NCBI GenBank assembly: GCA_037447655.1
Contig: JBBHKE010002180.1
Coordinates: 88,548 to 104,299 of the forward strand
Origin: Zygnema cylindricum
Taxonomy: Eukaryota; Streptophyta; Zygnematophyceae; Zygnematales; Zygnemataceae
Length of the DNA: 15,752 nucleotides
Direction of reading: 5' to 3'
Made by a program: the position numbers and the translations under genes. Numbering within the stretch: position 1 is the first letter of the stretch; each line of letters starts with the position of its first letter. This document shows positions 1 to 7,300 of this stretch, piece by piece. Under the pieces are notes generated by a model that was given only the letters and a program-made list of their open reading frames with translations, did not search any database and was not told the DNA's origin.

Positions 1-198
1 GGAGAGGGAGAGGGAGAGGGAGAGGGAGAGGGAGAGGGAGGGAGAGGGAGAGGGAGAGGGAGAGGGAGAGGGAGAGGGAGGGAGAGGGAGAGGGAGAGGG
101 AGAGGGAGAGGGAGAGGGAGGGAGAGGGAGAGGGAGAGGGAGAGGGAGAGGGAGGGAGAGGGAGAGGGAGAGGGAGAGGGAGAGGGAGAGGGAGAGGG
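1..198. repeat. (GGGAGA)n polypurine satellite with 40-bp higher-order unit
   Basis: A pure purine array of GGGAGA hexamers. Every ~40 bp a four-base step (GGAG before GGAGAG) breaks the phase. Positions 1-40, 41-80 and 81-120 are identical, the next unit is 34 bp (121-154), and the last runs to 198. The array continues off the left edge of the window. Confidence 0.95.
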
Positions 199-1290
199 CT
201 AGGGCGACGGAACAGGAGAGGGAGATAACGACCATAACAACCGAAAATCTTAAATTTTCTTTTAGGACGAACTTATGCCTTTAATCTCTTTTACCGTAAC
301 AGCCACCCTCTTCAACTCAAGGTTGTTTAAATATTTTTTATTTTATGCTTTGAAATTGCATAATGTTGTTTTCAAAGGTGAAATGTTGGAAGCTTTCCAC
401 AGGTGGAATATCGTATGGGAAATTGACGTGTATTTGAGAACTTTTGAACTCTTGTCACATAACAATATTAAAATGTTCTTCTCCATTAAATCCTGCTTAT
501 TTGAAGTTCATAGGTGTGGTTGTTACAGCCCCGTGGATTTTGTTACGACGTTTTCTAAAATCTAAAAGCTGCAATCCACACTAATTTATGTGCAGACCAA
601 TTCCTCTTTCCCACTTCATTGCTATTCTCCCAAAAATGATGTCAGACACTGGTGGAAACACAATGAAAACACCAATTATGGTGGGAGTTAAACTAAAAAG
701 AAAAAAAAGAAGGTTTGAAGTCATCTTTTCTGCTTTACGATTGACGCCAAACTTAAGCTCTTTACATGAAAAGCATACATCCCTCTCTCCCCCCTCATCC
801 CTCCTCCGCTCCCTCCCCTCGCCCCCCTTCCTCCAGAAAAAAAGAAGGTCAAGCAGAAAATGTTGACGAAATTTGGCATCTTTTCGATATGGCAACTAAT
901 TTGACATATTTGAAAATTCTCATTCTCCAAAGTTTAACAAAGTTTTCACAATTTTGAAAATTTCTCACTTTTCCAAATTTCTCACAAATTTTTTATAATT
1001 TGACAATTTTTTGCCCTGTGTCGACCCTTTTAGATTTACTGTTGCATCACATTTTCAGATTTCAATTCACTTTCACTTTCAATTCTCTTTCTCCTTTCAT
1101 TTTTCCACGTTGCAAATTTATTTTTTTCTTTTTACTTTTTACGGTTTTCAAAAACTTCTTTCCAATACTCCTACGTCATACATCCGAAGCATAAAAAAAA
1201 AAAAAAAAACATTAATATATATATGTTTTTTTTTTTTCATGGGATAGAAATGGCCATAAATTACCTGCTTCGAAATCGAATGACCAATTC
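199..1290. other. AT-rich upstream region, no gene seen
   Basis: The open frames here (e.g. 275-565 on +, 581-895 on -) are short and resemble no family I know, and they end in low-complexity sequence. The stretch contains T-rich blocks at 960-1190, poly-A at ~1192-1209 and poly-T near 1226-1237. I see no RNA gene and no clear element. Confidence 0.5.
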
Positions 1291-1560
1291 CATTTCCCCC
1301 ATTCTCCTCCACCCACTCTTTACCCCCAAAAGTGACGTGACACCTCTCCCTCTTTTCCCTCTCCTCCTCCTCCCTCTCCTTCTCCCTCTCTCTCCACTAT
1401 TTTTACCCTCCCCGACTTTCCACTCTTTCCACCCTGCCTCTCCTTCCCTCCGCCTATTCTTCTCTGTCTCTTTCTCACTTCTCTCCGTATTTCTCCTCCC
1501 TCTCCTTGTCGCCGTCTATTCTTCACTCTCTCTTTCTCACGGCGCCCGTATTTTGTTTCT
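1290..1560. repeat. CT-rich tract with a diverged ~62-bp tandem duplication
   Basis: Mostly C and T on the + strand. The segment starting CTATTCT at 1454 recurs at 1516 with the same following pattern (TTC, CTCTCTTTCTCAC, then CCGTATTT). Such pyrimidine-rich stretches are common around plant transcription starts, but no start can be placed from sequence alone. Confidence 0.55.
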
Positions 1561-1632
1561 CATCTTGCTGCTGCCTCGCCGCCTGCTTCTTAACAAGAGA
1601 AAGCAGCCTAAGATTCTACTGGACTCTTTTCT

Positions 1633-1643
1633 AGGGTTTACAA
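1633..1643 (-). promoter_or_regulatory. Telobox-like motif
   Basis: The sequence CTAGGGTTTAC reads GTAAACCCTAG on the - strand and so contains the plant telobox AAACCCTA. It follows a CT-rich tract and a short CG-containing stretch, a setting typical of plant promoters or 5' leaders for growth-related genes. It is 1.5 kb from the ATG, so it would only make sense if the leader has an intron. A chance occurrence is possible. Confidence 0.3.
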
Positions 1644-1693
1644 TAATATGGAAACAGAGAGAAAAGAAAGGCACTATTTGTGGAAGTATCGAA

Positions 1694-1970
1694 ACATACA
1701 TACATGCAAACATGTGTACATATAATATATGGTTATATACATACACACGCGTGCATACATACATACATACATGCATACATACATACATACATACATACAT
1801 ACATTCATACATTCATGCATACATACATACATACATACATGCATACATGTGTACATAATATATACATGCACACGCGTGCATACATACATACATACATACA
1901 TGCAAACATGTGTACATATAATATAGACATGCACAAACACGTGCATACATGCATACATGCATACATTACG
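1694..1970. repeat. ATAC tetranucleotide microsatellite with repeated palindromic core
   Basis: Runs of ACAT/CATA units are interrupted by a recurring core that begins CATGTGTACAT at 1711, 1846 and 1907. The core continues through an AT run to ACACGCGTGCATAC; the third copy has AAACACGTGCATAC. The core contains CACGCGTG, a palindrome, or CACGTG (a G-box form) in the third copy. This array accounts for the long open frames on both strands here. Confidence 0.9.
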
Positions 1971-2580
1971 TACATTACGCACATATTGGAAATATACATA
2001 TAATGGCAGTTCCAGTTTCACAAACCGAAGTCTCTTTGCTACAGTAATCTTCAATGGGCTGTCCTTTAGTGTAATATGTACGTACGGCATCGTGTGTCGG
2101 GCACGAGGCTGTCGTCGCATCAGCGAATCGATCGTCGAAATACGGTCGGTCGTCCCTATTTGATACCTGCACACAGCACAGGCCAAACAGCCGTTCATTA
2201 TGTACGACAGGACACTGCCGTACACTTTTGACAATGAGGAGTCTGCGTGTACATGATTATCAAGTACAATGCAGCTAGATCGGACGGCTTATACATACTC
2301 CACAAAACCCGGATAGACAAAGCTAATTCGTCCAGGCTTACTCCACGCGTCATATAATCTTTTTGGTGTCGCTTCTGACACAGTTTTCTTATGTCAAGTT
2401 GGAGTCCATGTCATGCTTTTACAAATGGCACCGTACTGCTTCTAATACTGTTTCCTTCCAGCCAATGGAATGCCATATCCGTACATGTACGAATGATACT
2501 ATTTGATAGCGTTTCTCCGCCCATTTGATTTCTTTCTTCCTATGAAACTCACCAGGAACATTCCAAGCTTCAATCTCCCT
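1971..2580. other. Complex CpG-containing intergenic or 5' intronic stretch, no gene seen
   Basis: Unlike its surroundings, this stretch is not low-complexity and has many CG dinucleotides, especially 2075-2165. It holds a perfect 12-bp palindrome CGTACATGTACG at 2479-2490 and GTACG/CGTAC inverted pairs at 2201-2222. No frame resembles a protein. It may be 5' intronic or promoter sequence, or an old insertion. Confidence 0.4.
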
Positions 2581-2600
2581 GACATTGCTTGCTGCTGGCA

Positions 2601-2900
2601 TCTTCTCTCTCTCTCCCTCCCTCTCTTCTCTTCTCTCTCTTTTCTCTCTTTCTCTTCTTCCTTTTCCTCTTCTTCTTTTTGCCTTCCTTTTCTCTCTTCT
2701 GTTTCTTTTTTTTGTCCGTTTTTTTTTCTCTCAGTTCTCGAGACTGTTGTCGTAATATGTTTCCTTAGTCTGTAGTTTATACATTTCCTGCTACCTCGAG
2801 ATGCAATTCATGGCTCCCTGCTCTTCTGGATTTCCTCTTTCTCCTCTCCCTTCTCTTTACTCTCTCTCCGATTTCTCTATTTCTTCTACAAATTCGACAT
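2601..2900 (+). promoter_or_regulatory. Pyrimidine-rich (Y-patch-like) tract upstream of the leader
   Basis: CT-rich from 2601 to ~2735 and again at 2820-2890, ending 50-100 bp before a good 3' splice-site-like sequence (TTTCATTACAG, 2937-2947). Plant core promoters and 5' untranslated exons often contain such CT tracts. It could be promoter, untranslated exon, or the pyrimidine-rich end of a 5' UTR intron. Confidence 0.35.
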
Positions 2901-2947
2901 ATTTTATCGGTGATTCTAAAATATGTGTTTTGCAACTTTCATTACAG

Positions 2948-3119
2948 GGCACATCACACACAAGACCTAAAACTTAAAATTGAAACAGAAGTCAAAACCT
3001 TCATCAAATTTAAACTCAAATTTATTCAAACTCAAACAAACTAAACCAAATTAAACAAACCAAACAAATTAAAAACAAATTAAATAACAAACCAAATTGA
3101 CCGAAAAGTAAAAAGTACT
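2948..3119 (+). promoter_or_regulatory. Likely 5' untranslated leader, G-poor and AUG-free
   Basis: 172 nt made almost entirely of A, C and T, with repeated CAAAC, AACAAA and AAATT words, no ATG, and an in-frame stop at 3081. It ends AGTACT just before ATGG. Low G content predicts little secondary structure and easy scanning. The ACAG at 2944-2947, after a T-rich stretch, may be the 3' splice site of a leader intron, which would make 2948 the start of this exon. Confidence 0.5.
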
Positions 3120-4329
3120 ATGGCTCGCACAGAAGGAAGCATGGCTTGGGAGACGTTTCTTTTAGAAAATGGGAGAAAACCAGTACGGATAAAATCAACG
3201 ACCTCATTGGTTCCCAAAATAGGAAAGGGTGGTATTGGAAAAGGAGAATCTGGTGGTTTGAATGCCTTCGGAGGTAAACTTTCATCTCCGGTTTGGATTC
3301 CAGGAGATGCTAGAGCTCAGCTTGGTACTGATTTTAGGTTAAGGTCAACCCTCATTTCCTCTCCCCTTGGAACTGTGGCACATCTTACACGTGCTGGTGA
3401 CGTCACATCTCCCCGAATTGTTGTGAGAGACCAGAAGGAGAAAAGTGACCAAAAAGAAAAGAGTGACCGAAAAGAGAAAAATGACGAAAAGGAGAAAAGT
3501 GATAAAAAAGGAGAGGAAAACGATGAAAAAGATAAAAATTATCAAAAAGAGACGGGAGTAGGGAAGGTAGAGCAGCTGACTACTAGCAAATCTCAGCAAG
3601 GCTCGGTTGCAGTTTCAGTTACATGCACAAGTAGTAAAAGTGTTTCAGTCAGTAATGTAAGTGGGAATGTGACAAAATTAGGCAGTCCTGTACGGTCGAG
3701 TTCTATAGCTCCTACAGCGAGTAGTTCAGGAGGAGGAGGAGGAAAAGGCGTCGGAGGAGGAGCAAAAGGAGGAGGAGGAGATTGCCTCGGGGGGGGAAGT
3801 AAACCATCACTGATGTCAAAAGGACCAAAACTTACAACTTTACAGGCTGAAGTTTCTGAAACAGTAAGCACGCCCCGTCAATTGTTGGAATCGGATAAAG
3901 CAGTTTCCGATAAGGAAGGCACATCAGATTGGAAAAGACCGATAGTGAGAGAGGGAGAGAATCCGATGGTGAAAGAGACAGAGAGTTTAAGGAAAGAGGC
4001 AACAATTGAACTATCGGAAACGTCAGTTGATGCTACCCCTTTTCCTTTTCCTTATTTAGAGGAAGATATTGATGGAAAATCGACTAGAAAAGTGTCTCCG
4101 AAAGTGACAGCGAAAGGAACTCAGAAGCTCAACCAGAAGGGAAATCAAAAGGTCAATCAGAAAGTGGGTCAGAAAGTGAATCAGAACGAGAAGGTAAGTG
4201 AGAATATGACTACAAAAGGGAATCAGAAAATGGGTCAAAAAACGAGTCAGAAAATTCAGTCGGGCATCGGAGAGTTCCAAAATAAGGGAGCCATAACTCA
4301 GCGAAAAACGGCCGGAGGAGTCCAACCCA
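3120..4329 (+). CDS. DRMY1-like: Exon 1 (coding part): repeat-rich N-terminal extension
   Basis: Encodes residues 1-403 plus one base of codon 404. The start is MARTEGSMAWETF; a second ATG lies seven codons on. Residues 104-144 are a highly charged repeat built on D-x-K-E-K-S. Residues 204-227 are Gly-rich. Residues 334-379 are Q-K repeats (NQK, GQK, SQK). No known domain is visible, and I do not recall this extension in angiosperm relatives. The donor is A|GTAAGT at 4330. Reading on past the donor stays open for 32 more codons, to 4427, so intron retention would give a distinct short protein ending in a hydrophobic tail. The start codon could be in a different upstream exon if the leader is alternatively spliced, but the AUG-free leader supports this one. 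Confidence 0.8.
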
Positions 4330-7300
4330 GTAAGTTCCTTTTTTGTCATCTTACTTTCGTTTTTCCTTTAAGTATTAGTAAATTACATTGCAATATAAAA
4401 GTTTTTGTGATGTTTGCTTTTCTGTAAGTTCAATTAGAAAAGTATTGATTCTGTCATGTTTTTTTTTCAATAACATCAAGAGTCATTGCCTGACTGTTGG
4501 TTCCTCTTCTTAACATCAGAGGGTTGTTTTTTGGACAGTTTTTCTGTTGCAGTTTTTTTGGCCATTTGTATTTTCATGCTTGTTATCTTCGACATTATCT
4601 GTGATTTCTTCATTGCAAGTTTTTTTTGTCCTGGTCACAATATAATTGTTAAGGGTATTAGGCCGTTAGTACTAATTTATGAATGCCCGAAGTTCGGGTA
4701 CTGATTTCCAGTAGTGATTTTTGTGCTGTTTTTTAAGCTGGTTTATCTGAGATCGCTTCCTAAATAAAAGTACTCCGTTTTCCAGGACACTTTGAATAGT
4801 TTCTTTTTCCATTGTGTTTCAGTCATAATTGGCACCCGGGAGTCTTTTTGTAAGAGCATTCTTTTAATTAACATCAAAGCTACAGATCATTTGCAATTTA
4901 TTTGTTTTTCTATAATTGGACTGTGATACTTTTGTTTTCATGTCTAAGATTAGGTACCATAAGGCAATGATATTTGAACTCTTAAACAATAACGTTGCCC
5001 AACTTCAATGTATTCTTTGGGAAAAAGTTAGAAGTATCGCAATTTTCCAAAGCATTAGCCAATAAATGCAATCGCACACTTCAAGGATTTTATTGTGAAT
5101 ATAATATTTTTGTACAAAGAAGGTGAGGTCAAAGTTACAGGATTTTGTCCTTTTGTACGAAAGTCTACTAGATCAGACCATTTGTATCGATGGTATTGCA
5201 ATGTACCATACAATATAGTAAATCATTTTCATAGGTTTGCTCCTATATTCGAATTTGTAAGACTGCGTGGCTGAGTATCTTGACTAACAAAAAAAAAACC
5301 ATATCGTAGACTAGTTCGTTCACTAAACTTTTTAATCCAGGCCCATAATATTCATAAAGTACAATTCCATATAGAATCAAATAGTAACAGTTCAGTTCAA
5401 ATTCTTACTGTTCAGCTCAACCTCTTAATGTTTAAAATTTTTACTGTTCAAAATTGTCTGCAAAAATTCAAATATAATCACCGGCATCTCTACCAGGTAG
5501 TGTTTTATGTCTTAGCATTTTAAAATCTTATTGAGTTCAATGCTTTGTAGGATACGCTGTTAATTTCCATTAGCGTTAAGAACACTAATTTGACTCCTCT
5601 TTTTTTAATCTGCTGACCGCAAATTAGCGTTAATAACACTATTTTTTTTTTCTTTACACTAATTCTTTAAACGGTTTGACATCGATTGCATCATCTGGAA
5701 GTGAACGAGAGTTTCTAACACTAATACATTCCCTTGATAATAATTTTTTTACTCTAATAACAATTCGCGGTGTAGTTACTTTTGCATGCAGTGGCCGTTG
5801 TACAAAGGACTGCAGTTTCCTGGAAAGTTCCATGTGTTTCACCTAACAACTGTTTTGTCTTTTTGCATCTGCAGTCATCTAAAAAGTATCATATCTGCAT
5901 ATTTTTGTTTTGACATGTCTGGTGGGTGGCTAAAATTTGAGTGAAATACTACTTTGAATGGAAAAGAAATTCAAAGAAATCGGAGTGCTCAAGATTATTT
6001 CTTTTTCAAGGGTAAAAATTATGGTTTTGAATTGTCAAATTTTGTCTTTTCAGCGATCAAGGTGACCAAGACTTTTTTTAAGTAACGGTAAAAGTTGAGT
6101 TTTTTTTAAGTAATGTTAAAAGTTATGATTGGTATATATTTTTGGCTCATTTTTAATCAATAGTAGAAATTATGAAGGGTATAAACTACGACTCATTTTT
6201 AGTCGATTGTAAAAATCACGAATAGTATAAATTATGACACTCTAATTGGCAAATAAATAAATAAATAAATTATGTCTTTTTATTCAGGTTCGGAGGTCAC
6301 GTCTCCTTCTGTTTCCGTAAAAAAGGGAATGTTGTCCAAAAAACGCCATAGAACTCTGAGTGAGAGCGATATGCCGGCTTTTCTCAGAAGGTGAGAGAGG
6401 GAGGGGGAGAGGGAGGGGGAGGGAGAGGGAGAGGGGGAGAGGGGAGGGAGGAACGAGCGTTTATCAGAAGGTGAGGGAGGTAGGAGAGGAAATGGAGGGG
6501 GGGGAGAGGGATGGAGGGAGGGAGAGGATGGGATATGCTGGGTTTTATCAGAAGGTGCAGGAGGGAGGAGAGGGAGAGGGAGGGGGAGAGGGAGAGGGAG
6601 AGGGAGGGGGAGAGGGAGAGGGAGAGGGAGAGGGAGAGAGGATGGGGAAGGGGGAGGGAGAGGGAGAGGGAGAGATGGGAGGGATGCACTGGGGGATGTA
6701 GTATGTGTCTCGCAGTCTTAAAGCTACACACGAATTGTAAACGTTAATTGATTTTCATTTGTTGGAAATTTGTGTAGCAATCACCACGGAAAAACCCTAG
6801 AAATAAGCTATAAAAAACCTTTATTAATCCTTAAACCAACCCTAAAAGGACCCTAAGAGAAAAAGACATAAAAAATGAATGGGTGGAGGAGGGCAGGTAC
6901 AGTGCCTCGATGGTTATGGATCTCCTTCGAGAGGTGGCGAGTACCGCGACTTCTCACTTAGACTGGAAAAGTATTCATAAAAAGCTATCTCCCGGCATAA
7001 GTAATCCTCGAGAGTGTCAGGCGATGTGGCGATATATCGCTTATCGAATGCCCATGGAGAAGAGTTATGAGACGGGAAGCTCTCCCGAGGTAAATACCTC
7101 ATACGACTGTGAGAGTCACTGATAGTATTTTTTTTTTCCAGACTCTGGGAGGAGAGGAGAGGGAGAGGAGAGAGAGAGGAGAGGAGAGGGTCAAGAGAGG
7201 GAGAGAGGAGAGGGAGGGAAAGTGAGGGAAAGCAGAATTGCAGAGGTTTGGGCAAATACCTCGGGTAAGGCTGTGAGAGTCCTCTGCATATTTTTTCCAG

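Noticed and set aside
275-565. 96-codon open frame on the + strand
   Set aside because: AT-rich, no recognisable motif, no supporting context or splice structure. Chance open frame is more likely.
1674-2234. 186-codon open frame on the - strand rich in Cys, Met, Tyr and Val
   Set aside because: Most of it is the ATAC/TATG microsatellite read in translation (MYVC repeats). The non-repeat head resembles no family I know.
6360-6731. Open frames on both strands rich in Gly-Glu-Arg or Ser-Leu-Pro
   Set aside because: Translation of the GGGAGA polypurine tract inside intron 2; the exon-2 frame itself stops at 6392.
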